NCBI RefSeq assembly: GCF_000004195.4
Contig: NC_030677.2
Location: 113,299,036 to 113,363,035 of the forward strand
DNA from: Xenopus tropicalis
Lineage: Eukaryota; Chordata; Amphibia; Anura; Pipidae
Length of the DNA: 64,000 nt
Direction of reading: 5' to 3'
The stretch's first letter is position 1, and every line of letters starts with the position of its first letter. Under the pieces are notes generated by a model that was given only the letters and a program-made list of their open reading frames with translations, was not told the DNA's origin and searched no databases. Shown here piece by piece: positions 1 through 11,470 of the stretch. The position numbers and the translations under genes were made by a program.

Positions 1-1231
1 GCAATTGCACACATTTTAACCCACTGATGCATACTGTTTGTCTTAGGAGCATTTCTATGTAATGGCTGCAATTATGCTGAAATTATAGTTAAACCACTGC
101 ATTGTGGGAAACTTGTGTCCAAAATTGTACTTTGCACACTTTCAAACCTGAGTGAGTGATATCAGTGTTGTTGGATACATGCGCCCAGAAAATAGTAAGA
201 AACATTTGGGCGTGTTTAATAAGATCACATATAGGCAACATCACCAGTGATATTTATCTCCAGTCATAGTAAACGTCTCTACTTGTATCTGATATCAAAA
301 TCTGTACATATATGACAAGCTCAACTCTCATACATGAGAAAGAAGAAGTTCAAATAGAGTAGGATACTAAAAGTAAACAGGGTTGATCAAGGTGCAGCTA
401 GGATATAAAAAATTAAAAGGATGGATAAGTAGAAGTGTGAACATTTTAAAAATAATAGGCTACTGTAAGGGCAGGTGCTGCAGGTCTCTGCACTGTGCTG
501 AAAAAGATTTAGCATGAGCAACAAAATGTATGCCATTACTCTTCATATAAACCCCAGATGCAGGAAAATGAACCAAATACATTTTTACAACAGGAAAAGA
601 AAAATAGAAAGCAAGTTAAAAAAATTAAAATGTCACAAGGGCAAATTACACCTGCAAGTGCAGTGAGAAATTGCAATTTCAGAGCCAATTAGCATTTCAC
701 CCTCATTTAGGGATGCAAAGAAAGGGGTGATGCTCTTGATGCAATTGTGCTGCACCTATGGCATGCACTTTATTACAAGGCATAACTGTATTAAATTTTT
801 GGAGTCTGCTTGGCATCAATACCGGTGTTCAGCTGGCACAACCGAACTGCCTGGTCTGGAGGTGGCAGTAGTCCTGGGTTCCCCTGGATCAATAGGCTCT
901 GCAGCACTTAATTTATAACAGAACACAGGTTGGACAAGGAGCAGCATGGAGTGAAACTTTCTGGAAGTGCAAGGAACACATTTAGATGCAAGTACCTTTA
1001 ATGAAAGTGGTTTTACGCACAACTGACTGTGGGAAACTGAGGGAACTGCACTGCAGAGCCCTCTTATTTCTGGAGTACTACTTAAAAACAACTGATTTGT
1101 AAAAAAAAGGTGTTTACACGGTTAAAGGGGCCATTTACTAACCATCAGATTAGTTTTTTTCTGATTTGGATTTTTAGTGCTAAAAGTCACAGAATAAAAA
1201 GCTGCAACTTTTGGTTATCATACAGAAATAT
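1..1231. other. No gene recognised
   Basis: AT-rich sequence with only short open frames that look accidental. I see no splice-flanked exon, RNA gene or complete transposon here. Confidence 0.5.
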
Positions 1232-1402
1232 ACAGGTATGGGATCCTTATCTCACTGTCTATAATTGTGTAGTCTGTGCTTTGATGCTCTATAGTCCTAT
1301 TTGACTTTATGGCCCTGTGTTTTCACTCAGCTATTATTTGCTGTAGTTTGGAGCTTTCAGGATAACAAGTTTCCAGGTAAAGAATCTTATACAATACTTG
1401 TA
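1232..1402. mobile_element. Degenerate CAGGTATGGG-family MITE
   Basis: The left end carries the terminal motif CAGGTATGGGATCC that recurs near 28.7, 34.4, 52.2 and 61.0 kb. The right part is decayed (a degraded ggataacaagtttcc end near 1360). It is non-coding, and the call rests on comparison with the other copies. Confidence 0.4.
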
Positions 1403-1671
1403 CCTTCAAGATTCTGATGCAAACGCCAGTGAAGGGTAACAGTACATTTTCTTTAAACATATAACAAACGGTTTAATTTTTTGGCGTTACTGGTCCATTT
1501 ACTTCAAATCTCTGTTAATAAAAAATAGTTCATATTACCAGTACATACACTATATACCTTATATCATCCTGGTCCATTACTGCGCCAGCAGTGCCCCTTG
1601 GCATGGACATTGGCACTCAGATGTGCACGCAAATTTTGATGTGCTTGTTTTGACACAAGCCCACGTTCAAG

Positions 1672-1993
1672 CAGGGCCGTCGCTCCCTATAAGCAGAGTA
1701 CTCAGTCTGCATAGGGCACCAACTCCCAGGGGGACACCATCCCAGCTGCTCCAAAAAATAAAACATTTTTATATATTATAACATACCCCCAAACACTGTC
1801 CCACCGGTTTTTATAGCGCATCCCGCTGTCCCAGATAGTTCAATCAATCTATGGGGGCAATTGGGGGCACTGTGTGTGGGGCCCCTATAGTAGGTTTTTT
1901 AATTATTTAAATTTTTACTTCCGTAATATTTGGGGGAGGGGGCACAAAAGTAAATTTCTGCTTAGGGCACCCATTTGGCCAGCAGCGGCCCTG
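1672..1993. mobile_element. Non-autonomous hAT-type element
   Basis: The ends are inverted (CAGGGCCGTCGCT and AGCAGCGGCCCTG). They are flanked by a perfect 8-bp duplication, cgttcaag, at 1664-1671 and 1994-2001. An 8-bp duplication with CAGGG ends is the hAT signature. The 322-bp interior has no transposase. The termini resemble those of the much larger element at 22867-24693. Confidence 0.85.
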
Positions 1994-2328
1994 CGTTCAA
2001 GTCCATACCAACACATGCAAGGTGCATTTAAAAGGATTCTTATGAAGTGTTCTGCACCTGTTATTGAGATTCAAAGCCTGGTGATCTTGATTTTCTGATT
2101 ACTCCATCCTCTATCCTCTGCCTGTCCCAGACCAGTCCATCCTTTGACTTTGATTTAAGTTTTGCTGAATTGATACTTCTACTTTTTGGGAACTGGTGTT
2201 CATTTATTTTCCCTCCTGTCACTAGTATAAGCTTCGTATTTATCTTCAGGTGCTGTGTTTTTATGGAAGGTATAGAAGAATCTAAACCTCATTTGTTTGG
2301 AATCCTGACATAATGCGTTCCATATTTT

Positions 2329-2658
2329 GGTATAGGACCTGTTATCCAGACTACTTGGGACCTGGGGTTTTACAGATAAGGGGTCTTTTTGTAATTTGTA
2401 TCACCATACCTTTAATATGGATCACCATAAATATGCTAACAATATTTAAACCTCAAATAAACCCAATAGGATTGTTTGCCTTGAATAAGGATACATTATA
2501 ACTTAGCTGGGATCAAGAACAAGGCACTTTATATTACAAAGAAAGAGGGAATAATTCATGTAAATTATTTGATTCAAATTGAGTCTATGGGAAATAGCCT
2601 TCCTGTAATTCGGAAGTTTTCTGGATGATGGGTTTCCAGATAATGGATCTCATTCCTG
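2329..2658. mobile_element. CAGGTATGGG-family MITE copy
   Basis: It begins with tataggacctgttatcc and ends with ggataatgg-like sequence and cctg. The interior matches other copies (the motif acccaataggattgttt and the outward-facing gagtctatgggaaa). It is non-coding. The outer bases are mutated, so the borders are approximate. Confidence 0.55.
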
Positions 2659-3090
2659 TATACTATTTATATTTTTTATGATAAATATAAATAAATATAT
2701 ATATAGTATTTTTTTTATAATAAAATGTGCGGGAGAAATGTTTTTATTCCCAGCTGACCCTTATAAAAAAATACAGAAACTTGTCCTACTTAAACCCATA
2801 TTGTAGGTTGTTGTAGGAGGTTATATTGGTCATGGGGACCCATAGGGAATTTCTTGAATCCTGTAATAAATTGCACGTATTTTCATGTCAGTTTTTTGAA
2901 TTAACAGGAAAAACAAACTGAAAATAGTTGCAGATCCTGGTTTTTCAAGATGTTCATTGGGGAAGTCATCAAATCAGATGTTATTACTTGGGCGTGCAGT
3001 GCATTTGAATGATTTCATTTACATAAGGTGCAGGTTTATTATCTATAACAAAGCAGAATAAAGCACACTTAGATGCAATATATATATATA

Positions 3091-4696
3091 CAGTGGCTTG
3101 CAAAAGTATTCGGCCCCCTTGAACTTTTCCACATTTTGTCAAATTACAGCCACAAACATGAATCAATTTTATTGGAATTCCACGTGAAAGACCAATACAA
3201 AGTGGTGTACACGTGAGAAGTGGAACAAAAATCATACATGATTCCAAACATTTTTTACAAATAAATAACTGCAAAGTGGGGTGTGTGTAATTATTCAGCC
3301 CCCTGAGTCAGTACTTTGTAGAACCCCCTTTTGCTGCAATTACAGCTGCCAGGCTTTTAGGGTATGTCTCTACCAGCTTTGCACATCTAGAGACTGAAAT
3401 CCTTGCCCATTCTTCTTTGCAAAACAGCTCCAGCTCAGTCAGATTAGATGGACAGCGTTTGTGAACAGCAGTTTTCAGATCTTGCCACAGATTCTCCATT
3501 GGATTTAGATCTGGACTTTGACTGGGCCATTCTAACACATGGATATGTTTTGTTTTAAACCATTCCATTGTTGCCCTGGCTTTATGTTTAGGGTTGTTGT
3601 CCTGCTGGAAGGTGAACCTCCGCCCCAGTCTCAAGTCTTTTGCAGACTCCAAGAGGTTTTCTTCCAAGATTGCCCTGTATTTGGCTCCATCCATCTTCCC
3701 ATCAACTCTGACCAGCTTCCCTGTCCCTGCTGAAGAGAAGCACCCCCAGAGCATGATGCTGCCACCACCATATTTGACAGTGGGGATGGTGTGTTCAGAG
3801 TGATGTGCAGTGTTAGTTTTCCGCCACACATAGCGTTTTGCATTTTAGCCAAAAAGTTCCATTTTGGTCTCATCTGACCAGAGCACCTTCTTCCACATGT
3901 TTGCTGTGTCCCCCACATGGCTTGTGGCAAACTGCAAACGGGACTTCTTATGGTTTTCTGTTAACAATGGCTTTCTTCTTGTCACTCTTCCATAAAGGCC
4001 AACTTTGTGCAGTGCACGACTACTAGTTGTCCTATGGGCAGATTCCCCCACCTGAGCTGTAGATCTCTGCAGCTCGTCCAGAGTCACCATGAGCCTCTTG
4101 GCTGCATTTCTGATCAGCGCTCTCCTTGTTCGGCCTGTGAGTTTAGGTGGACGGCCTTGTCTAGGTAGGTTTACAGTTGTGCCATACTCCTTCCATTTCT
4201 GAATGATCGCTTGAACAGTGCTCCGTGGGATGTTCAAGGCTTTGGAAATCTTTTTGTAGCCTAAGCCTGCTTTAAATTTCTCAATAACTTTATCCCTGAC
4301 CTGTCTGGTGTGTTCTTTGGACTTCATGGTGTTGTTGCTCCCAATATTCTCTTAGACAACCTCTGAGGCCGTCACAGAGCAGCTGTATTTGTACTGACAT
4401 TAGATTACACACAGGTGCACTCTATTTAGTCATTAGCACTCATCAGGCAATGTCTATGGGCAACTGACTGCACTCAGACCAAAGTGGGCTGAATAATTAC
4501 GCACATCCCACTTTGCAGTTATTTATTTGTAAAAAATGTTTGGAATCATGTATGATTTTCGTTCCACTTCTCACGTGTACACCACTTTGTATTGGTCTTT
4601 CACGTGGAGTTCCAATAAAATTGATTCATGTTTGTGGCTGTAATGTGACAAAATGTGGAAAAGTTCAAGGGGGCCGAATACTTTTGCAAGCCACTG
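3091..4696 (-). mobile_element. Tc1/mariner transposon, nearly intact (Tc1-A)
   Basis: A 1,606-bp element between TA duplications inside a TA-rich stretch. Terminal inverted repeats of about 212 bp (3091-3302 and 4485-4696) differ at only about five positions, so the insertion is young. Each repeat holds an outer motif (tattcggccccctt) and an inner copy (tattcagccccct), the IR/DR layout of vertebrate Tc1 elements in which transposase binds two sites per end. The minus strand carries a full-length transposase frame with a single stop. Confidence 0.95.
3308..4327 (-). pseudogene. Tc1-like transposase, one premature stop
   Basis: This is the cut-and-paste transposase of Tc1-A. The minus strand reads 339 residues in one frame, close to the usual 340 of Tc1 transposases, broken only by a TAA at 3845-3847 (codon 161, just after KMELFG). 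The N-terminal half has a paired-type helix-turn-helix region (KISKALNIPRSTVQ near residues 26-39) followed by a GRPPK AT-hook-like motif (59-63). The DDE catalytic triad is present: D152 in WSDETK, D243 in FQQDNNPKH and E278 in NPMENLW, with 34 residues between the last two (DD34E). There is no frameshift. As it stands the stop separates the first Asp from the rest, so the copy is probably inactive; whether the stop is read through is not known. Confidence 0.93.
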
Positions 4697-4850
4697 TATA
4701 TATATATATATATATACATCAACTAATAAGTGCACTCCAGGGTCTTAGCTTAAAAACTTGATTTTTATTCCAAAATTGCCATCTGATCAACGTTTCGGCT
4801 CCGGCCTAGAGCCTTTCTCTCATCTTGAGAAAGGCTCTGATTTATTAGTT
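4697..4850 (-). repeat. TA microsatellite and Penelope-like hammerhead-type relic
   Basis: A (TA)n run abuts Tc1-A and is followed by a segment whose minus strand reads TTGAGAAAGGCTC, loop, GGAGCCGAAACGTTG at about 4793-4836. The stem GGCTC/GAGCC plus GAAAC matches the right half of a hammerhead ribozyme core, but the CUGANGA box is degraded. Related motifs lie near 8.95 and 30.16 kb, again next to AT repeats. Hammerhead motifs in Penelope-like retroelements are established knowledge. Assignment of this relic is inference. Confidence 0.4.
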
Positions 4851-4942
4851 GATGAGAGATGTGAGATTTCCCAAGCTGCACCCGGCCATAATTGTACAGT
4901 GATTCAAGGTGAAATCTGGAGTGCAGATCGTTTTGTGGATAT

Positions 4943-4982
4943 TATATATATATATATATATACACACATATATATATATATA
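4943..4982. repeat. (TA)n microsatellite
   Basis: Almost pure alternating TA with a short acacaca interruption. Confidence 0.9.
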
Positions 4983-5164
4983 AAGAGCATAATCAATGTC
5001 CAAAACAGTCCAAATCTGTTAGATCAAATGCATTTCAAATCTCAGTGGAAACTAATAATATGGAATCCACACAGTGATACTGCAGATTTAGTCAGAGGGG
5101 TTTCAGCAATTTAGGCAGTGACATGCTTCACTTTGGTTGAAAAAATAAAATACAAATGTCTATC

Positions 5165-5456
5165 AGGTTCCACCCCTCCAAATGAACCCAAGTGCACATA
5201 TATACACATACATCTCTATCTATACACTCACATATATACAATCAATACTAACTGTAGATTTTAGTATCACAATAGCCTTGGATATTATGCTTGTTCAAGA
5301 ACCCATCCAGGCGCTTTTTTAAAGGCATTAACAGAATCTGCACATCACTTGGAAGGGCATCCCCCAACCTCACTGCCCTCACCCTGAAGAACCATTTGAG
5401 CTGCTTCAAAAATTCTGTTCCTCAAGTCTAAAGGGGTGGCTTTGGTGGTATTCCAA
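5165..5456 (-). mobile_element. CR1-type LINE fragment, 3' part
   Basis: Read on the minus strand it gives decayed CR1 C-terminal sequence, including a frame resembling LDLRNRIFEAAQMVLQGE and a 3' tail related to the plus-strand copy at 45.6-45.7 kb (ggctattgtgatacta). It has stops in every frame and is a dead, 5'-truncated copy. Confidence 0.6.
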
Positions 5457-5888
5457 GTTTACAAATTAAATTTATACCCAATTGTTCCCCTATGTAAACA
5501 TCAATAACTAAGCAAAGCCATTCATTCAGATTATTCTTTATAATGCCTGGTTAATGTTGGTGCAGGCTACTTAAAGGGATATATAAATAAATGTGGCCAT
5601 ACAGGGACTGAGAAAAACTGCAGACAGACCACATGGCAGCTTATCAGCCCATGTACTGCACTCTCCAATGGACCTACCAGACAGATATCTAGATTAAAAT
5701 CAGCCACATGTGGATTGGGCAGGTTTAAAATTCCGGCGTGCATTCCATCAATGTGATCTAATCATTTGGCCCAAATCAATCCGATATTGCCCACTGCAAA
5801 GTGGGCATATCGTTGAAAAGTGTATTGGTTGGGTATCTCAGCGAGGTCTCCAAACGCGCAGATCTTAAAGTGTAAGGCCAACTTAAAG

Positions 5889-6331
5889 GAGAACGAAAGA
5901 TAAAAACCAAGTAAGCTTTATCAAAAAGGTTCAGCCATAAGCCCTCACAGAAATGCTGCACTGAGTCCTCTATTAAAAGAAACAGGATTTCTTTTCTCCA
6001 TTTTTGTAAACATATTTTTCCGGTGTCTGCACAGTGCTCTCCTCTCTGGCCTCTCCTGCTTCCCCCCTCCCTTAGGAATGTGTGATCTTAGCTTTAATGG
6101 CTAGAGCTGCAGCAGGAAGCTATTTAAAATGGCAGCTGCTGTCTTAGGCAAACAGAGAAAGCTTCTAGGGCTCTTTACTCAGATATGGCAATGCTTTCTG
6201 CAGAATAAATATATTGTTCTAGGTGGCACTAATGTGGCAAATCTATTGACAGTAAAATGACTTTCCTTCTCTTTTAAGATAGGGAGGAAGATCTCATGTA
6301 GTCTCTGAGCAATCTTACATTCTTTCCCTAA
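5889..6331. mobile_element. AAAGGAGAAGGAAAG-family repeat fragment
   Basis: It begins cttaaaggagaacgaaag and shares agtaagctttatca, the tgctgcactgagtcctc motif and aagaaacaggatt with segments at 10.7, 20.4, 28.0, 48.0 and 56.6 kb. It is non-coding, and the ends are not resolved. A Harbinger-type MITE follows directly. Confidence 0.5.
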
Positions 6332-6613
6332 GGGCTGTGGCACACGGGGAGATTAGTCGCCCGCGTCAAATCTTCCTTGTTGCGGGCGACTAATCTCCCC
6401 CATATGACATCCCACCGGTGAGAATGTAAATCAGTGGGACTGCATACGCAGCGCTGAGTTTGCGGAAGTTGCCTCGGCAAATCGTCGGCGCCACGTATGC
6501 CATCCCACCGGCAATTTACATTCTCGCCAGTGGGATGTCATATTGGGGAGATTAGTTGCCCACAACAAGGGAGATTTGTTGCGGGCGACTAATCTCCCCG
6601 TGTGCCACAGCCC
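6332..6613. mobile_element. Foldback MITE, Harbinger-type
   Basis: The inverted ends are GGGCTGTGGCACACGGGGAG and its complement, flanked by TAA on the left and TTA on the right (a TWA site with one mismatch). Inside are nested palindromes: ttagtcgcccgcg repeated in both orientations, and catcccaccgg...ttacattctc pairs. The interior is CpG-rich and non-coding. Related copies lie at 8632, 38601 and 56652. Confidence 0.75.
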
Positions 6614-8421
6614 TTACATTATGATTCTGTAATGCTTTGTTTTATTTACTGAGCTAAACAAACAGGGTAATTAAAGCTACTCCATGTTTGTTCCTTGCAA
6701 AACAGATAATAAGATTACAATGCAGAGATAATCACTCTTGCAAAATGGACTCCTGCTACAAACAAAATAGTCACAACAAGGGGGAAGGGTGGGGGGGGTA
6801 ATTTAATTATCTACTTGCAAGGTTCATACAAGCCATTCCCTGATACCACTACATTACAGGAAGACTTCTTTAATGAAAATAAGCTTCCAACATCTTCCAG
6901 CAACTTTAAGGGCTTATTTATAAATGGATAGCCAAAATGGGGAGCTTATGTCCAGAATTCCAGCATAATAGTGGAAGCCTGCTAGAAAACATCCATCACA
7001 CCTTAAGCATGATGCACCAACATGGATACAAATTAACATTTGTACTGGGAAATCTAGTTGAAGTTGCAGGTCACTTTTTTGGGGGGTAGGGATGGTGTCA
7101 TTGCCATTGTCATTGCCCTGCATCAGTGATGGTATTAGCTTCCACATCCTGCTTGGCACAAGTCAGTTGTGTATAGACACAAGCTGCTACTACCACCAGG
7201 TCAAGGCTGTTGTGATTCCAGGGTTTACTTGCAACCATGCCCACAGCTTAGCAGGCTAAAAAGGCACACTTGTGATTTTGCAAATTTCTTAAGAAGATGT
7301 ATGGATCAAAGTTCCTTTTTGAATAGCACTATTACACAAAGATTTTACCACTGTTGTGTATAGGTTCGCAAATAAGCCTGCTTGTATTTTGCCTCTAGTT
7401 ATGCAGAAATAAGCATATATACGCTAGATTACTCCATTTTTTAAGAAAAAGCTTAGGATAAAGCCAAGAAAAAAATCTATTTGCTAATTGCTTTTAACTT
7501 TAGTTGCATTCTTTAATGCACTTTATCTGGTTTCTTCAGCGAGACAGGGAGAATGGCATAAATATGGAAAATTGATAGCAAAGAACTTAAATATAGCAGT
7601 CTCCTGCAGGGTGTATTGATTGCTCAAAGGGGAACTGTCACAGCTATAAACAAATACCCAAACTGTAAAAAGGCAAGCAGAGTGGCTTGAAAAGAAAAGC
7701 TCAGTGAATGCTGAATCTCCCAGTATCAATGCTCTTTGGAAAAAACAGTGATATACACAGTTCAAGGAAAAATCATATCCTAGGTAATGCTCTCTCCTTG
7801 ATGGAGAAAATACAGCGAAGGACAGTCAAGAAAGCAGCCCAGATGTCAATGTCCATTTTCCAACCACTTTATGCCAGCCACTTTAAAGCACAATGACAGG
7901 CAAAGCAATCATAGAAGGAAGGCAATCTCAGTATCCGATTCTCAACAAGTGTTGTATATAAAAAAATAAATCTTACATCTAATATATACTTTAAATCTTT
8001 TTTTCAGTAGCCATAAATGTAACTATCTTCCAGAAACTAAATTTTTTAACTGTAATGTTGACAGGTGAATAGAATACATTACTATTGCTGCAAATGTTCA
8101 GAGCAACAAAATTACAGGTTAGTACTATTTGGTTCTATGCAAAATACTAAAAAAATTCCCAGCATTTCAGCATGACATGTGGCCTTCATGAAATCATTTC
8201 CCAAATATTGCGATAACCTAATTATTTGCATGGCATAAAGTGGTGATTAGGGTTGCCACCTTTCCTAAACAATAATACCAGTGGGGGGTAATAGGGGAGT
8301 GTATGGGTAGAGTTATGATGTAAAATGGGCAGGGTAACAGCATGAGAGGATGGGGGTGTGATGTAAAAGGGGCAGAGCAATAATGTGATAGCGGTGGGGT
8401 GAGACATATGGAGCTAGCGCT
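6614..8421. other. No gene recognised
   Basis: AT-rich sequence with a G-run near 6791. The open frames are short and lack splice signals or family motifs. I see no complete element. Confidence 0.45.
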
Positions 8422-8905
8422 TAAAGGAATACTGTAATGGGAAAACATGTTTTTTTTCCCAAACGCATCAGTTAATAGAGCTTCTCCTGCATTAAAATGC
8501 ATTTTTCACAAATGCAAACAGATTTTTTTATATTTAATTTTGAAATTTCACATGCAGCTAGCCATATTCTTCATTTCCCAGGGTGCTACAGCCATGTGAC
8601 CTGTACTCTGATAAACTTTAGTCACACTTTAGGGCTCTGGTACACGGGGAGATTAGTCGCCCGCGAGCAGGGAGTTTTGCCGCGGGCGACTAATCTCCCG
8701 GTGTGCCAGAGCCCTTACTGCTGAGCTGCAAGTTGAAGTGATATCACCACCCTCCTAGCAGCCGATCAGCAGAACAATGGGAAGGTAGCAAGATAAGATA
8801 AGGTAAGAAATCCAGCTTGGAACTCCCCCAGTTACATGGGAGTAGGAGAAACAATAGGTTACCTGAAAGCAGTTCTAATGTGTAGCTCAGAATCAGGCAT
8901 AATGC
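8422..8905. mobile_element. TTAA-type repeat with nested MITE
   Basis: It starts cttaaaggaatactgtaatgg, a TTAAAGGAATACTG end typical of TTAA-site elements, and continues as one unit on both sides of the MITE at 8632-8714. No coding capacity is visible. The right end is not clear. Confidence 0.4.
8632..8714. mobile_element. 83-bp palindromic MITE
   Basis: The two arms of about 34 bp differ at only two positions. They start GGGCTCTGG and end CCAGAGCCC, and a TTA duplication lies on each side. This is a minimal relative of the 282-bp copy at 6332. The transcript of either strand would form a near-perfect hairpin with a loop of about 15 nt. Confidence 0.8.
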
Positions 8906-8918
8906 ATGGCTGGTATGA

Positions 8919-8951
<33 letters not shown>

Positions 8952-8995
8952 CTGACAAAGTTTCCAGTTAGGAACCGAAACGTTGGTTTAATAGA
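8919..8995 (+). repeat. (AT)n microsatellite plus hammerhead-like relic
   Basis: About 30 bp of AT repeat is followed by CTGACAAAGTTTCC, loop, GGAACCGAAACGTTGG. A stem can pair GTTTCC with GGAACC apart from one mismatch. The CUGANGA box is changed at its G to CTGACAA, so self-cleavage is unlikely. Confidence 0.45.
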
Positions 8996-9323
8996 TCCCC
9001 ATTTCATTGGCTGCATACACACCAATATTACAACTAAAGAAATACATTTGTTGGTTCAAGTTTAAATATTTAAATGGTAGTGTGAATTATTTGCTATGCA
9101 AAGAGATAGATTCTTCGGCACACCACTTACATACTTCCAAACAGGTGGCAACCCTAGTGGTGATACAAATAAATTATGTAAGGCTTTAAAATTGAGCTTT
9201 ACACAGTACTGCTTGGGTCCCATGTGTTATTTGTGTTATTTGTGAAAGCATTCTTCACAGTTTTTATATTTATATTCTTTCGGAGAAATTATGCCCCAGA
9301 CACTAGTGCAATAGCACATACTA

Positions 9324-10001
9324 GGGTTGATTCACTAAAGTGCGATAACGCTTATCGCATGATTTTTTGCGCTAAAATTGACGCGGAAAAAAAAAACACA
9401 TATCGCGTGCGTTAAATCGCGCAACCAAATGCGTTAATTTTAATGCATTGCGTAAATTAGTGAATGAAAAGAAAACTACCGCATGATTCACAAATACATA
9501 TGAAGCGTTAAATGCGCTAAATATCACATTAGTCTATGCGAAAATTAACACCTATTTGGGGCAGGCAGTAATTATAGAAAAGTACAGTTCATGAGCTTTT
9601 GGCAACACAACATGGACTTTGCAGTGGGATTTATTCAAGTATGTGTTGGCCCTAGAGTGATGCAGCCTCCAGTTTGCAGGGAAATGGTCATTTTCAGAAA
9701 AGTAGTTTTACGAGCGTAATGGTGTGTATGGCTAATATGGCGTGCTCGCAACAAGTATCGCTCGTGCATTAATTAGCGCGTTCGACAAGTAGCGTGCACC
9801 TCGTAAATTAGCGCGCGTTGCGTCGAATACCGCACAAAAATAGTCTTCGCGACTTAAATAACGCACACAGCATCACGTCTAAATTAACGCAAATATACTT
9901 TTAGTGAATCGTGTGTTAAAACGCGAAAAATTAGATGCGATAAAATTTTTAACGCATGCTATAAATAGCGCTTGTTTTAACGCACTTTAGTGAATCAACC
10001 C
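9324..10001. mobile_element. CpG-rich MITE with TA duplication
   Basis: A 678-bp element with ends GGGTTGATTCACTAAAGTGCG and the complement, flanked by TA. The interior is AT-rich yet packed with CpG (gcgcg, tcgcgac, cgcgtt motifs), unlike the CpG-poor flanks. Methylated vertebrate DNA loses CpG, so this suggests recent insertion. There is no transposase. Confidence 0.8.
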
Positions 10002-10732
10002 TACTGTATTTACACATCACGTGTGCATGTATGAGGCAGCCCATCACTATAGGCAAGCGGTACATACAAGGCAATGCTGCAACTTACTTCTGCTGGCACT
10101 CTCTAAGCTGTGTGTGTGAATGACACAGGATGGGATAGGGGATGTCTACGTGACATCCCCAGCAGCACTGTATTCATTATGGAGATGCAGGTCCCTTCCA
10201 TAAAGTGAAAGATACTAAGAACATTGATGCTTGTTTTACCAGTGAAGAAAGGTATTTGGAATTTAAGCATGGGGAAAAAGGCTGTAAAAAGTGTCTCCCC
10301 TGTAAAGCATGGTGGTAGCAAAATCTTAGGACACCTATGGCAGACTTATTTAGAACAGAATGTTATCTATTAAGAGCCCAACTAAATTATAAAGGAGTAT
10401 CTAAGTCACAACACAATGCTAAATCCAATGTAAAATGACTTGGTGACTACTGTCCCTGAACATCACAAACCCAAATATTTTAAAATCCAAACCCAAAAAA
10501 TGAATTGGCGTACAATTACTGATTATATAAGAAGTGCATAGATAGTTAGGGTTGATGACACCCTGACCTGCAAAAAGAGTAGCTGAGCTGCAAACCTGGC
10601 ATTAGTATGAAACTGCTAATATCTCAGGAACTACTAAAAGTAGAAAATTAATGTAGAATGCAAAAACCCTCAGAAGACCACTTTGAATAAGTTTAGATCA
10701 GTTCATTTTTTGGGTTTAGATCCTATTTAAAG

Positions 10733-11470
10733 GAGACGGAAAGACTAATAAAGAGTTAATCTCAAGCTGCAGGCATACCTTCAGTTGTCTCAATAGTGCC
10801 CTTCAGTCTCCCCATATTTCACCTGTTCAGAAGATCTGAAGCCAAATAGGAAGAAATAACGCTGAGCTGTGTAAAGAAAGTTCCCATAATGCCTCACTCC
10901 TGCACAGACATGCAGACCCAAGTGGGGCACATTTACTAATCCACGAACGCTCCGAAGGCGTCCGAATGCGTTTTTTTCGTAATGATCGGTCACGACTTTT
11001 TCGAATTTTTCCCGACTTTTCGTCAACTTTCTGAAATTTTCTGATTGAACTAAAGAACGTTCGTTGTGCAACGAACGTTCTTTCGTGCGCAAGTGCACTG
11101 ATCGAGCCCATGCAGACATGCACTGAAGGATCAAAGTCAGAAAGGTTTTCCCGGCATTTGCGATCGTTCAATACGAAAAATTTGTGACAAAAAGTCGTGA
11201 AAAATACGAAAAAGTTGCGACGGCAACAAAAAAGTTCCGAAATTTTTCGTTTCCAATACGGATTTTTACCGTTCGGGACTCGGATTCGTGGATTAGTAAA
11301 TGTGCCCCTATGAGTCAGCTTCCTGCTGATTGGCTCAGATCCACATTCCTAAGGGGGGGTTGAGTTCTTAGCATTCTTGAGGGACGGGGGAGCAGGAGAG
11401 AACAGAAAGCTGCGCGTCTCTGGCACATGAATTACAGACACAAAACACTGCCCTATCTTACATTGCCCTG
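10733..11470. mobile_element. AAAGGAGAAGGAAAG-family repeat, split
   Basis: It begins ttaaaggagacggaaagac and shares aataaagagttaatctca and gttcccataatgcc with the copy at 20391-20815. It is interrupted by the GGGGCACATTT element at 10924-11308, then resumes with cagcttcctgctgattgg. It is non-coding. Confidence 0.6.
10924..11308. mobile_element. GGGGCACATTTACTAA-family MITE
   Basis: A 385-bp insertion with inverted ends GGGGCACATTTACTAATCC and the complement. The interior is rich in CGAAAAA-type motifs and CpG. A related copy at 40093-40513 has a clear TAA duplication; here I see no clean duplication. The open frames on the minus strand are low-complexity by-products. Confidence 0.7.

Noticed and set aside
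10790..11171. Two overlapping 114-codon frames on the minus strand
   Set aside because: They lie across a MITE with acgaaaa-type low-complexity sequence and its flanking repeat.
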